The notes beneath the pieces are model-generated. The model did no database searches. It was not told the DNA's origin and saw only the letters and a program-made list of their open reading frames with translations. From assembly GCA_905250885.1 (NCBI GenBank), contig CAJNOQ010001268.1, positions 1 to 33,845 of the forward strand: 33,845 nucleotides of DNA. Reading direction: 5' to 3'. Source of the DNA: Didymodactylos carnosus (lineage: Eukaryota > Rotifera > Eurotatoria > Philodinida > Philodinidae). The position numbers were made by a program, and so were the translations under genes. Shown piece by piece: positions 1 to 12,410 of this stretch (positions are counted from its first letter, which is position 1; each line of letters opens with the position of its first letter).

Positions 1-750
1 GGTCAAGGTTGATCGCCAAGTCTCAATCTTCAATCTATTTTTAAAAGATTTTTCATTTAATTCTCTACACAAAACATATTGAACATTTCGTCATACACTC
101 TAAGAATAAAAAAATGTAGACGAAATATGGAAAAGCTTCAATATCGATTACTTTCAAACCCAAATTTTGAACACGGTACTATGCATCAAAGTGGAATCGA
201 AATGTATTTTCTGGTACTCCAGAATATCACATTTCTTTTAGATCTTTTGTATCATACGTTCGCTTTAAATTTTTTTTCTCCCACTAATGAAGATTTTACT
301 AATGGAAAAAGAAAGGAAGATTTGATTTCTTCGTCTTGGCACAGAAAATGAAATGGGGTTATTCGATTTTCTCTGTTCGGGTGTACCAGAAGAAAATATT
401 TTGACTTAAGATAAACTAGATCCAACGTCAGAATCTATGGCTTTTACTGAATCATTCAAATTCTATTTACGAAGTGTCTCAAAACCGCAGTTAGAAAATG
501 ATGATTTTGGGCAAAAACTCGCTAACAGAATTTTTTTTCCTCCGATTGCTAGAGCCTATAAAGAGTTTTAAATATGGCCAGTTGATAGAGTTTTTCGAGA
601 ACTACAAAATGGCCATTTTCTCTTTTTTTATATCGTAAAATATGAGGAACTGAAATTGTAAAATCGGTTTTTTGAGTTTGCAAGTAATCGATATTGAAAC
701 TTGTGGCTTATCTTTAATAGCTCTTAAAAATTGATTTTTAATGAAACTAA
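1..750. other. Intergenic, no gene recognised
   Basis: AT-rich DNA with only short open frames, the longest 90 codons at 79-351 (+). None has a recognisable domain, good splice partners or a clear start context. I see no RNA gene and no sharp repeat boundary before position 751. Confidence 0.5.
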
Positions 751-1339
751 CGCGGGAAGGACTTCAACTTGCAAGTCGCTTTTTCGATGATACCAGATGG
801 ACTATACGTAATTGATGACGCTGATTCCAGATATGAATATCAGAGCTACTCTTAGGCTTTTGTTCACCGATTTTCTGAAAACTGCATCCTCTTAAAACTA
901 GAAAACAAATAAAAAAAAAATTTTCTGATTCGGCCATTTTGTAGAGGATACAAAATTGTCTATGTTCGATAAATTTTAGTTTATCAAAACAAAAATCAAT
1001 AGCGTACGAAAATCTCCCAAAAAGGGTGGCTACGCTGGTTTTGATGGGAAAATATTGCAGTAGGATACTTTGCAAAAATCATAGCACCGTTCAACGATAC
1101 ATTGAAAAACTAAAACTTATGGAACATAGACAATTTTGTGTCCTCTACAAAATGACTGATTCAGAAAAATAATTGCATTTGGTTCCTGTTTTTTTGAAGA
1201 TTCAGTTTTCAGAAAACCGTTCAACAAAAGCCTACGGGCAATTTCGATAGTCATATTTGGAATCAGCGTCATCAATTACATATAGTTCATCTGGTTTCAT
1301 CGGAAAAAACGATTTGCAACTTGAAATTCTTCCCTCGCA
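751..1339. repeat. Diverged foldback repeat with dispersed core motif
   Basis: Bases about 751-985 reappear inverted at about 1104-1339 with scattered mismatches and small indels; the unpaired centre is about 120 bp. Both arms carry the core ACGCTGATTCC followed by GAATAT-like sequence (818-834 on + and 1253-1270 on -). The open frame at 764-1075 (-) lies mostly in the left arm and is not treated as a gene. The left arm also resembles bases about 24494-24605, so this is a dispersed family. No target duplication was identified. Confidence 0.7.
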
Positions 1340-2292
1340 CTGATAGATGAGGTCAACCGCTGGTTCTGTTGAGACTAGCTTGCGTACCGTCTTGTTTTTC
1401 AGTCACAATCTATAAATATATTCTGCTTTTTCGTAAAATACACAAGTTGTACGGTAAAAGAATGTCATAGTACTTAATGATAAGAACATTGTTTTTTTAT
1501 GCCGATCTTTCATGAATGTCAAGATATAGAGATAATCTTCAATTCCTCAAGAAAAACAAAAACAAATCTTGTAAACACACACCTTCTATTATCTGATTAC
1601 TCAATAGTAAACAAATTTTTAAGAAGAAAAGAGTTAGCAGTGCAAAACCAAAATAAATTATATCTGATCTATAGACAATTGTTTCTTACCAGAAATACAT
1701 GGAACTTTCTCTTCGTGATCTGTGAATTTTTCAAAAATTTTGTCTCATGAGACTCCTATGGTGGATTTCCTTTTCGTCTTCATCCCATACAGTAAAGCAT
1801 CACAATGTAAAAGTTTATCACACAAAACAATGTTCTATTCATAGGGAAAAAAAATTCATATCTATACCTTTCTTTTATATGCAGTACAATATTCCACAAG
1901 ACAAAAGCAAAAAAAGATTTTTCAGATTAGTAATAATTGTTTGCCTCGTCTCGCGATCTTCCTCGTTCTCCGTTCATCTATTTCTCACTTACTAATATTC
2001 TTATCCTTCCATTAGAAGAGAACAAAGAAACATTTGTATTCTCGACGAATATCAAATATTTCTGCTGTAAAACAAAGTGTAAATTTACATTTCACATTAT
2101 ACACAGTACACGTTACACCAGAGAATATTTTTGAAAAGAAAAAAAAATCAATCTAATTTATTTACATGTGGACACTCTATCATTAGAAACGCTGGTTTCA
2201 CCGGAAGACAATTCTCATTAATTAGCAGGCGTATTCGCTTTATGTCCAGGTTGTATACTGTTACGATCGTATACTGCGCTTGATTTAACATC
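1340..2292. other. Intergenic, no gene recognised
   Basis: Several open frames of 65-83 codons occur on the + strand, but they overlap each other in different frames and show no known motif. The region ends where the CTAAGA microsatellite tail of the retrotransposon copy begins. Confidence 0.45.
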
Positions 2293-2740
2293 TCTAAGAC
2301 TAAGACTAAGACTAAGATTTATTATTATTCACGAAAAGTGAGAGTCATCAAAGGTCACCGACCTGTAGTAACAATGACTCAAGCCAAACAACACCAAAAT
2401 AGTAATAAAAAAATAAGAAAATAGAGAAGACAACTAAGATTAGAACCAGAAGTAGTAAATAAAACACAAAAATTTTTAAAAATAAAACAAAAGACAAAAA
2501 AGAACAAGCATAAATGCTTAACTGACAAGCGTTTCACTGGAAGAGATACTGAAGTAAGGCTGTTTTGAAAGACATAAAAGAAGAAAGACAAATAACTGAC
2601 TCTGGAAGATTATTCCAATCAGTAATAGTTGAATAAAAAAATGAAGAATGCACCGTTTGTGGAGAAAAACCATCAACAGAAGGTGGAAGACGAACGTATT
2701 TAGAATGATAAAGATGTAATCTCAGAGCTCATCGTGTAGG
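2293..2740 (-). mobile_element. 5'-truncated non-LTR retrotransposon 3' end, copy 1
   Basis: This is the 3' terminal part of a LINE-type element read on the minus strand. It ends in a short CTTAGT-type tandem tail, seen on + as repeated CTAAGA at 2293-2320. Sequence from about 2320 to 2715 matches the neighbouring copy (2742-3130) closely. The minus strand still encodes a DWNNLPESV-type peptide, the usual C-terminal signature of reverse-transcriptase ORFs in Jockey/CR1-like LINEs. It is truncated at about 2715-2740, directly against the tail of copy 2. It is non-functional. Confidence 0.65.
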
Positions 2741-2741
2741 C

Positions 2742-3540
2742 TAAAGACTAAGACTAAGACTGTTTTATTCACGAAAAGTGAGAGTTATCAAAGGTCACTG
2801 ACCTATAATAAATGACTCAAGCCAAACAACACAAAAAGAGTAATAAAAAAGAACAAAATAAATAAGACAACTAAGATTAGAACCAGAAGTAGTAAAAAAA
2901 AGAACAAATATAAATTCTTAACTAACAAATGTTTCACTGAAAGAGATACTGACATAAAGCTGTTTTGAAAGACGTTAAAGAAGAAAGACAAATAACTGAC
3001 TCTGGGAGATTATTCCAGTCGGCAATAGTTGAATAAAAAAAAAGAAGAATGCACCGTTTGCGGAGAATAGCCATCAATAGAAGATGGAATACGAACATAT
3101 TTAGAATGATAAAGACGTAAAGATGAGTAGTAAGGACGATGAATAGTATAGAAAAGAGAAACACGACTTAGACGATGATAAATTTTGAAAAACTGTAGAA
3201 GTCTAAAGTGTTTACGACGAAGAGTGAGATATCGGAAGAGAAAGTTGAGACACAAGTAGAGAATCTAGAAGATAGTCAAAATTGCGAGAAATAACACGAG
3301 AAGCAAGTTTCTTTACAGAATCAAGAACAGTAAGAGAAAACGAACTCATACAAAGGCACAGCAATAGTCAACTTTAGGAAGAATCGAAGAAAGATAGATT
3401 CGACGCCGACCTCCAGTTGGAGCTAATCCAAAGACACGGTTCAATGTTCCAAGCTTCCGCCGACAAGCAAGAGCAAGACCGATTTATATCTCCCCTCTCG
3501 CTTTCACAAACAGTACTCGCATGGTACGAACATACCGAGC
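2742..3540 (-). mobile_element. Non-LTR retrotransposon 3' fragment, copy 2
   Basis: This is a longer copy of the same LINE, also on the minus strand, with its microsatellite tail at 2745-2762. In translation from high to low coordinates, short blocks in shifting frames resemble the region after the RT palm: RRKLGTLNRVFG then ILPKVDYCCAF (about 3460-3360), KKLASRVISRNFDYLLDSLL (about 3320-3260), RRKHFRLLQFFKIYHRLS (about 3215-3160), then STIADWNNLPESVICLSS and SFKTAL near 3030-2960. The frame changes and stop codons show a dead copy. The RT catalytic core is absent, so the element is 5' truncated near 3540. Assignment to the Jockey/CR1 group rests on the C-terminal motif only. Confidence 0.7.
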
Positions 3541-4390
3541 TCAGCTAAAACAAAACGAAACATTTAATTCAGACAGATAGGCTAGTTGGTTAGTGACAAA
3601 CAGTAGCATAGTGTAATATCCATGCTATATTAAGCAATAGTCCATCGTTTATTATTGGATGCAACTGCTGAAATACGTAGATGTCGCTGACTCTGAGTTG
3701 ATACTCTGCTCGTCATATTCTATAATAATTGAAAATTTATTAAAATTACTAAACAAAAGGATTTTTACCGTGATCAATGTTAGACTTGAAATCAACATTA
3801 AGGTTCACATCTCATAAGTCAAGATGGCTATGAAACAAAGACTTGAATTTATTAAAAAAATTACTTTATGACTAGTAGTTTTTTTTACCTAGTGAACGAT
3901 TCTTTGTTTGTAAAAACTTTGACTAATTTGGTTGTATGTAGTTTTTCTGAAAGCTTTAGATTTTGTTTTTTTATGAGGTCAAACTTTTTACGAAGTGCTG
4001 TCTGCCCTCAGAAAAAAGAAGTACGGGTCATTTTGAAGGTGTACTTCTATAGGTCTTCGTAGGTCAAAATGTTAGTTATGGATAGAATTATTCTTGATTC
4101 AAACGAAAATAAGTCGCGATTTCAATAGCGTATACTTTTGACATTATAGGATATTTTCGCGAAAGTTCAGAATAGTCAAACATTGCATGTTATCTTCATA
4201 CTATGAGATCAATTCTTTCGTATTCGATTTTGATAATAAGATTAAATGCAAGAATCTTAAGATTCAGAGCGAAGTATTAGATTTTGTATCCCATAATTTT
4301 TATTTATTCTTATTGTAGTTGTTTTTTCCTCATCTTAGATTATAATTTTTAATTGAAATTTTTAGTTGATAGTAGAGGGTGTGAACAAAA
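3541..4390 (+). promoter_or_regulatory. Upstream region of RAD21
   Basis: No gene is recognised here. It is the only upstream space for RAD21. A pyrimidine-poor acceptor-like TTTTTAG ends at 4362, 28 bases before the ATG. It could be a 5' UTR intron acceptor or a spliced-leader trans-splice acceptor; bdelloid rotifers are known to trans-splice. No TATA box is convincing in such AT-rich DNA. Confidence 0.3.
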
Positions 4391-7300
4391 ATGTTTTATA
4401 CTCATGCCATCTTAACGAAACGTGGTCCATTAGCTCGTTTATGGCTAGCGGCACATTGGGACAAAAAATTAACAAAAGCTCAAATATTTGAAACAGACAT
4501 TAGAGCATCGTGTGAATCTATTTTAGAACCTTGTGTAAGTATATTACTCACTTTAAAGTTATGCTCTTGGATAACGAATACAATTATTTTTTTTTAATGA
4601 AACGTAGATTACCTAGAAGTGGGAAAATTTTCTAACTTTCACTTTATCTTAGATTTTGATCCAATTACAGTTAGAATGTTTCTTGTGTCATTTGTTTTTT
4701 CTATACTCTTAATTGTTTCTTATAGTTGAAACTGGCATTGCGTACGAAAGGTCATTTACTATTAGGAGTTGTTCGAATTTATTCTCGTAAAACAAAATAT
4801 TTATTAGCTGATTGCAATGAAGCATTTATCAAAATTAAAATGGCATTTAGACCGGGTATTGTCAGTACGAATGGTGCTGGAGGCGGTGGACAAGATGGAA
4901 ATTTAGCTTTAACACAAGATGGACTCCAAGGAGATCAACGAGAAGTATCAATTGCAGCTATTACTCTACCAGAAAACTTCCATGAATTTGATGGTCTGAT
5001 TGACTTGGATATAGAGTATGTTCAAAAATTTTTAATGTCTACAACATTTTAATAAGTATATTTTTATCTATCTTTCAGTTATATTGATGATCCATCCCGT
5101 TTTCAACTTCACCAAGCTCGTGCCGAAGAAATTACATTAAAAGAAGATTTTATAACAGTACCCATGCCACTAGATGATGATTTTGGTAAGATTTCAATAA
5201 GAAAATGTTCCTACGTTGGATTTTGCTGGATTTTTTTGAGTAGAATTCAAAACCTGAAAACAGAAACCGTTCATGTGTCATCGTCTTAGTTTTAAGCATT
5301 ATTTCATCTCTATGAAATAAACAAATATTTCTACATATATCATTTTCATCACTGGCAAATATGTATGTTTTTCAAGTCAGTTTTAGTATCGTGAGTATGA
5401 AAAGTATTTGGACTATAACGAGCATTCTCTATGCAAAATTTTCGTTGATGAATCATTGTTGTTATAGCCAAAGTCTCTGTAAACTAGCTCGACATCATGG
5501 ATGAGTGATTTGCGAATGGTTTCTGTATTTTGTAAATGACCATTTGAAAACACATGGAAATATCGTATAAAATCTATTGCATCAGTTAAACTTATTTGAT
5601 TTACTAACTTCTCTTACCATTTTTCTTTTGCTTTTTTTTAGGCGACTATATGGATGACAGCGATATATTCCGTAAAAATCTTCAATCCACTTTACACTAT
5701 AATAATTCAGTGGGATACGATGGTGAGAAACATACAAACAATTCAGCGATGTAAAACTATTGCCATTTTTGCTTTTCTTCTAGCAATAAGAAAAGATCAC
5801 AGTCTAATGAATGGCGATCAAGATGAACCATTTTTTGATGATAGTACGTACAAAAGAAATTGATAGTAAATCAGTACTGATTCTATTTTATTTTTTTGTC
5901 CCTATTTCAGTTCATCCACCTGCTTCAGTCATATCCGCAATAGGAATTGGTGGTGATAATTCAAATTTATCCGCACAAGATCAGTATGATCATGTCATGT
6001 CACCATTTGCACGTAAGTTGTGCTATTGTACCCTATCTTAGAAAGAAGGTTCATCTTTTTGATTTTGTTGTTCTAGAAGATGAGATTTCTCCACTTGATG
6101 ATCATCAACCTCCTCCAGACAATCAAGACGGAAGAATTGATCGTATGTGCAGTATTTCATTTATTTTCATAACAAAAATATTTTTCGAATTATTTTCTAA
6201 ACTGTTTTATACACTTGTATCATTTAATATAGTTAAAATGAAACTATTTTCTGTAAGTTAATCATTGCTTTTGTTTTTCACTCTCTTTCAGTTGTTCCAT
6301 CAGATAACAATCATATGGATGTTGGTAATGATTATCCTGCTTTACCTTTATCCAAACCCGTTGCTTATGATAGAAAAACGCTAACAACTGGTGTTGATGA
6401 TACTACGTTGCTCTCAAATGCATCAGATGAATTTGTTCTACCACCAATTGCAACAAGAGGTAAATACTAAAGATAAAATTTTCCCTTTATTTTCTCTCTA
6501 CCGCTTAATATCCCTTCTAATCTCTACGTTATTATTTAAATAAAAGTCATTTTTGTCTCTATTTTTAGCTCAGGATGTTACTTTAACTCGTACTACACGT
6601 CATGCAAAACGTAAGCGTAAATTATTAATTGATGATATTAAAGAGATCGATAGTCAATCGATGAAAACGCAATTAAGTGATACATCGGATATTGTGGGCG
6701 TATTGGAATTAGCTCCACCAACGAGACGTTTGATGCATTGGAAAGAAACAGGTGGTGTTGAAAAATTATTTACATTAACGGCAACACAAATATTTTCAAA
6801 ATCATTACAACAAGTTAGTAATATATTATGACTGTCTCTGATTTAAATTAGAATATCTATACTTGATTTGATTTGATTTATTTTTCTAGTTAATTCAACG
6901 TAATATGATAACAAAATCATTACTTGATATGCCAAATTATGTTATAGAACCCGATGAATTATCACAACAGAGTATTGATGAAGCAAGACGAGCAGCAATT
7001 GGAGATTTGAATTTATTACATGGTGGAGAACAGTCTCTTATGTTACATGATAAAAATCAGACTCTATCGCCGAGACGGCGATCACCACATAAAAAGAGAA
7101 CATTATCCAAAGATGAACAAGAAGAAGAAGAGCAACAACAAGACAAAAGACGGCGTACAGCAATGGAACAACAACAGGACATGCTACCACCACTATGTAA
7201 ATATTTATTAAAATCATAATTGAAGAAAATGTTGGATAATAAGAACAAAATTAATTTCATTATTTACTCTTTTAGGTGATATGTTGCCACCAATGGATTC

Positions 7301-8082
7301 CATGTTACCTCCATTGAGTGATAATTTGATGATGCCACCTCCATCTGTTGATCAAGGTGGACCACTATCTGTATCAGGACCTCCTTCAGTGCTACCACCA
7401 CCGCACTCTCCAATGAGACGTAGTACAAGAAAAAATCAAAGTGAACAAAAATCAACACCATCAAAACGAAGAGAACGAAAAACAACATTTAGAGAAGAAG
7501 AGGAAGAAGATGAGGAAGATGGTGAAACACCAACGGCACAAGACGTAAGAATAATTGATTTTGGACTGAAAAATAGAGATGAAATTTAATCTATTTCATA
7601 TGATATGTGAAAAGATGGACCAGAATTCCCAATCAGTGGAGGTCAATTCCCCTCTGGAAATTTTTTTGACTTTCTGGCAAAATTGTTGACGTTTTTCTAC
7701 TAGCAACTTTCTGCGAAGCAAAATTTTTAGCCCCTCCCCCGATCGGAAACCTGAGATGGACAAGTAATTTAAATTACCCTATCGTTTATGTTATTTATTT
7801 CAGGATTTTGAATCTGGTCGTAAGCTATCACGTCGTGGTCGTACAATGTTACAAATGTTAGAAAAAGGTTTTGAATATGGTGATGCTGTATCATTTCATA
7901 ATCATCTTACATCAACATCAACAAAATCATCAATAAATCGTAAAGTTATGGCACAAAAATTTTATACTCTTCTTGTATTAAAAAAACTACAAGCTGTTGA
8001 TGTTGAACAAATGGGACAATATGAAGATATTCTTGTGACAAAAGCAAAACAATTTGATCGACTTTTAACCATTAATGAATGA
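4391..8082 (+). CDS. RAD21: Cohesin kleisin subunit RAD21/SCC1 (12 exons)
   Basis: RAD21 closes the cohesin ring by bridging SMC1 and SMC3 in the nucleus, and is cut by separase at anaphase. Exons, all with GT-AG introns and consistent phase: 4391-4534, 4726-5015, 5079-5185, 5642-5722, 5784-5843, 5911-6012, 6077-6142, 6292-6459, 6569-6813, 6890-7196, 7276-7544, 7804-8082. The joined frame is 705 residues; human RAD21 is 631. The N-terminal SMC3-binding domain (about 1-105) has [20 protein letters not shown] and the [17 protein letters not shown] block. A separase-like site DIFR lies at 188-191, aligned with the human first cleavage site. KRKRKLL (about 353-359) and [11 protein letters not shown] (397-407) mark the central conserved region, where the STAG subunit binds in the family. 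An acidic run sits near 590-600. The last exon (614-705) is the SMC1-binding winged helix, with [15 protein letters not shown]. The start ATG sits exactly at the conserved [12 protein letters not shown]. Confidence 0.96.
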
Positions 8083-9015
8083 CAGTCACATTAAATAGAC
8101 AGACATTTAATGCAGTATTACTCGCCTTTTTGCTCAACATTAAACACATCACCTAATGCTCTGTCATTCTCTCTTCTTCTTTTTTTTTGTCTGTATATTT
8201 CTAGAACTTTCACATTTCAGTAGTCTTTTTTTCTTTTCTTATCAGTCAGATCTGTTGTGTCTACTATGTTTATTTGTATAACATCATTTCATTAATATTA
8301 CTCATCTGTTTTCAAAATCAAATCAAATTGTATTTTGTTTTTGATTTGTTTCTTTTTTTTTTTTCTTCTTTTGTTGACTATATTAGTCGTGTGTGAATTT
8401 GATGAATTCATCATGTTCTTTCGGTCTTTGTATTGTATTTTCTAGAGTCTAGTTTCGTGTTTGTTTGTTTGTTTTTTTTCTTCTTTTTTTGCTATTAGTT
8501 TTTAAAAGTATTCGCGATTGAAAAAAAAAAAAGAGAAAAAAATTATGGATATTTGTTTGTTTTCCTTACTCTCTACGTCGAATCAATTTATTAAAAAAAT
8601 TCGTTTTTTTTTGTTTTTGTTTAAATGATGATGTTCAAAGTCGGTGAAATATGTGTTTAACTATTATTATTAATATTATTATTATCATTATTATACATCA
8701 AAATACTTGTTGATATTTTCTTTCTTGTTGTTTTTTGTTTAGCGCCTTTTTTTTCTTCTTCTATTCTCTTTCTCTCTAAATGGATACCTTTAAAACAGAG
8801 CTTTCAATTTTGGTTTCTTGTTTTCTTGTATTATTGTAAATATATATACATATATATATTTAATCGTGTGTTTGTTTTCTTACTTATGTAGTAGAAAGAC
8901 ATCAGTTCTCTCTTTCTCTCTTCTTTTATCGCTCTATAAAAGAAATACATATATTCAATACACACAAAATTGATAACTTACAAAATGACAAAACGAGAGA
9001 AAAACAAACAAGTAG
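8083..9015. other. RAD21 3' flank, T-rich low complexity
   Basis: This stretch follows the RAD21 stop and probably holds its 3' UTR. It has many poly-T tracts, an ATT/ATC trinucleotide run at about 8665-8695 and a TA-rich run at about 8840-8862. ATTAAA variants near 8092 and 8139 could serve as polyadenylation signals, but none is decisive. No gene is seen. Confidence 0.45.
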
Positions 9016-9455
9016 ACGCTCTGGCCAGCCATCTCTGCTACCGGAGTGAAATTCCGTAACGACCTTTTTGCATTTTGTTTTTCTTATAATGTTTGAGTAA
9101 CGGGACGCCTAGAGATCTAGAATATCACAGATTAAAGAGAAAAGTGTGCTAAAGATTCTGAGATGTTTCTACAGTCTACACATTCTTTCATTCAGAAACT
9201 ATGAGAAAAGTACAAACATCTACTTTCCAAAACTTAACCGAAAAAGTAGGTTATTTGTATTTTTCTCATAGTTTCTGAATGAAAGAATGTGTAGACTGTA
9301 GAAACATCTCAGAATCTTTAGCACACTTTTCTCTTTAATCTGTGATATTCTAGATCTCTAGGCGTCTCGTTACTCAAACATTATAAGAAAAACAAAAATG
9401 CAAAAAAGTCGTTACGGAATTTCACTCCGGTAGCAGAGATGGCTGGCCAGAGCGT
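9016..9455. mobile_element. Near-perfect 440 bp foldback element
   Basis: The first ~205 bases are repeated inverted in the last ~205 bases with only a few mismatches, leaving a ~25-30 bp loop around 9225-9245. The termini read ACGCTCTGGCCAGCC and its complement GGCTGGCCAGAGCGT. There is no coding capacity, so this is a non-autonomous foldback/MITE. The high arm identity implies recent insertion or arm conversion. Immediate flanks (left ...AAGTAG, right AGATCA...) give no unambiguous target duplication. Confidence 0.85.
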
Positions 9456-10319
9456 AGATCAAATGTTGCTATTAAAAGTCATTTTATTTTGATTTAATGA
9501 AAATTGTCGAAGAAAAGATAAAGGTATGTTGGTATAACACTATTCAACATGTAAGTGTTGAAGAGACAGAAATTAATACGAAAAGTTAGATACGAGTATC
9601 TATCGATCAATAATTTGTCGATACGTATGGAATATGTAAAAGTAATCATTGAGAAAGAGAGTACTATGCAGTTTGGCTGTTGTTTATCAAAAACTTGTAG
9701 AATGCCATTTACTATGAATGTGTCTGTTTACTTCTAAAAAATACCCTTGTTCTTTGCATGCAGAGTTGCCAAGTACAAAAATCTGCAGTTCGGAAAAAAT
9801 TCCGTTAAAATTGGAAAAAAATGGTATTGAAAATCGGAAGAAGCATTTTTTTCAGAATACCTTACACAAGGTAAAGATATCAGGCTTTCTCTGCTATAAC
9901 AATACATGTTCGTTTTTTTCAACAGAAAAAACACATTCAATGATAGTTAAAAAATGTAATATCTGAAATATTGACTCTTTCTTTTGTGTTTTTCTTTTAA
10001 CTGTTCATACATAAAAAACAGTGAACTGTAATACAAATCAAAACAAAAACATACTACGTCTTTTGAATACGTGGATGTTTTGCTATATGTATGTATTTAT
10101 TTTTGACTACTTTTTTAGATCTGGCTTTCAATAGATCTGGTTTAGATAGAATTAAATTATAAAACTGTTTACAATCAATACCTGCACTATTCAATCTTGT
10201 TTTCAGCTCATCTCAAATAACTAGACTATGTCTTTATGCATAAAAAAAGAAATGAATGATTCTTTTTGTCCTATCCTATTGGCATTCCCAATATATACCA
10301 TAGAACTTACCCACGCACA
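9456..10319. other. Intergenic, no gene recognised
   Basis: Open frames of 60-82 codons at 9555-9737, 9718-9966 and 9734-9940 overlap on both strands and show no family signature. No repeat edges are visible. Confidence 0.4.
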
Positions 10320-10910
10320 GTGCGCATTTTTTGCATAGCAGGTGGTCATGTAACTTTCGTGTCCAAAAACGGGTTTCTTTTGCTCAAAAGTGGCTCTATA
10401 TCACTTCAAAAACCACCTTTAAGAAAAAAAAGCATTTTTTGAAAAAATATTTTTTCCGACGAAAAACACCTGAAGGGACCCTCACCTACATTTTTTCGAG
10501 AAAATGTTTTTGTTAGAAAATATATTGTGTCATACACCATCCGATGCAGTTTCACACGCTGATTCCGAATATGCCATTAGTTTTCAACGGAAATGCTTTG
10601 GTGTCTAAAAAAGAGGAATCGAGCATGAAAATCAAGGCTTTTAGGACGTTTTTGGAAAACCTACCATTCGGTCCAGAAGCGTCGGCGCTGATTGGCGCTA
10701 ACTGTATTGACATGTCATATATAAGACAGCATTTCCTGAAAATTTCATAAAAATTGGAGCTTCACTAAAGTTCGCGCACGCATTGCATCAAACACACCTG
10801 AGAAAATGTGCCAGAAAAATGTTTTATTTTTTTTCTCCAACTTAGAAAGCCCAAAAATAGAAAAGTTTTTTACTAATCGATAGCGCACTTGATGCTGATT
10901 CCGAATATAT
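10320..10910. repeat. Repeat-like block with two copies of the dispersed core motif
   Basis: CGCTGATTCCGAATATG occurs at 10557-10573 and GATGCTGATTCCGAATAT at 10891-10908, both on the + strand. The flanks contain long A and T runs and a further GGCGCTGATTGGCGC-like palindrome near 10684-10698. No ORF is recognised. It appears to belong to the same dispersed family as 751-1339, 24494-24605 and 27535-27715. Confidence 0.45.
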
Positions 10911-11490
10911 GTTTGTTTGCTCAATAGCTATGTTTGATTTTTTAAAATTTTTGCGTATAATCCGATTTTCCGATGGACACGGGTTTTTAGTGTGTTTTTG
11001 TGTATAGGATTTTCCCAGCTTAAATAAGTTCTAGGACATAAAAATTTTGCCATTACATAAAGCATGTTTCAAAGTATATTAATCATCCTTAAAATTACTG
11101 AAAAATCAACTTTCATTGTTTCATCAAAAGCCGGCCTGGATGCACACTGTGTACCAGTTTGAAATTGCGTCCTAACATAGAAGTTCTGAGTTTAATTAAT
11201 AATAACTTAATCTGACAAGCATTAATCGAAAACAAATGATTCGTTAATTAGAGGGCATATAAAGATATAAAGTATTATTCGTCTTACTTATCTGAAACTT
11301 TCTTAAGTTTATTCCTCGAATTTTTTTTCGTTTAAATTTTGATCGTTTTAGTTTTTTACGTTTCAGTGGAGGAGATATCAATAAAAAAAACTTAGAACAA
11401 TACCAATTAATAGAAAAGGATATGTTACATACATAAACTTGCTTACTATATCATCTAATTTCTTATATTGCCAAACATGTGACATACATT
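10911..11490. other. Intergenic, no gene recognised
   Basis: AT-rich sequence. AATCATCCTTAAAAT (about 11083-11097) recurs at about 20496-20510, hinting at a dispersed repeat. Nothing else is supported. Confidence 0.35.
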
Positions 11491-11715
11491 CACTGGTCGA
11501 CGTTCTTGTGGGTATTCTTGCAAGATTTTTTGTTTCTTGGCATTTCAGACAAGTATCTTGTAAAACATTTTACATGTATTTTTATCACAAGAAAGCGATT
11601 TGCAGCAAGAATGTTGTCTTGTAATTCTTAAAAGAATCTTGCAAACAAAAAAAATGCATATATAACCCATTTTTCGTCTTCTTTTCTTTTGATATATATC
11701 ATAAACGAGCAGCCG

Positions 11716-12377
11716 AGTTCATAGAACTCTATATTGATAAAATTTTCAAGATTAGCAGAAAGAATTCAAGAATTAGCATAGTTTTTTTCCAGTTTCCGAA
11801 ACTTCAGAAATTCAGAATCAGCATCAAGTATTCAGAAATAAAAATCAGGCTTTTTCTTAATTCAAAGAATTCAACAATTCATAAATTGAAATCATCTTTT
11901 TCCAATTCTAGAAAGATTCAACAATTCAGAAATAACTATCAAGGATTTTTCTTAATTCAAGAATTCAGAAATTGAGCCAGACTTTTGAGTTTTTTTAATT
12001 GAAAGAACACAAAAATTCAAAATGTGACTTTTCTCAATTTCTTGAATTCGAAAAAGCCAAAAATTCTTTGAATTTATATCAAATCAGTTTGAACAATTGG
12101 AATTCTAGTATTCAGGAATTGAAAGAATACATAAGTTTTAATTCAGAGGCTAACAAATAGGAAGTCTCTTTGTAATCATAGTGTGGTGTGGGGTGGAGTC
12201 GATTCCTGAATTGTTGAATCTTTCTCGAACTGGAAACAGATGAATTTCAGTTTATGAATTCTTTGAATTTAGAAAACACTGGAATAAAACTCTATGCTAA
12301 TTCTTGAATTCTTTCTGCTAATTCTTGAATTCTTTCTGCTAATCTTGAAAATTTTATCAATATAGAGTTCTATGAAC
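11716..12377. mobile_element. Third-level foldback inserted in the left arm
   Basis: The ends AGTTCATAGAACTCT and AGAGTTCTATGAACT are exact inverted repeats, and pairing continues through TCAAGATTAGCAGAAAG. The right arm holds a ~21 bp tandem duplication (CTAATTCTTGAATTCTTTCTG, 12297-12340). The interior is packed with GAATTC/AATTCAAGAATT palindromes. It interrupts the left arm of the second-level element, so it is the youngest layer at this site. Confidence 0.7.
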
Positions 12378-12410
12378 TTGGCTAGAGTCCTGCAGGTTAC
12401 GACTTTTTGA

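Noticed and set aside
764-1075. 103-codon minus-strand frame
   Set aside because: It falls mostly in one arm of a foldback repeat and has no domain.
12178-12196. Telomere-like GTGTGGTGTGGGGTGG
   Set aside because: Only about 16 bases, not a tandem array of TGTGGG, and buried in nested elements.
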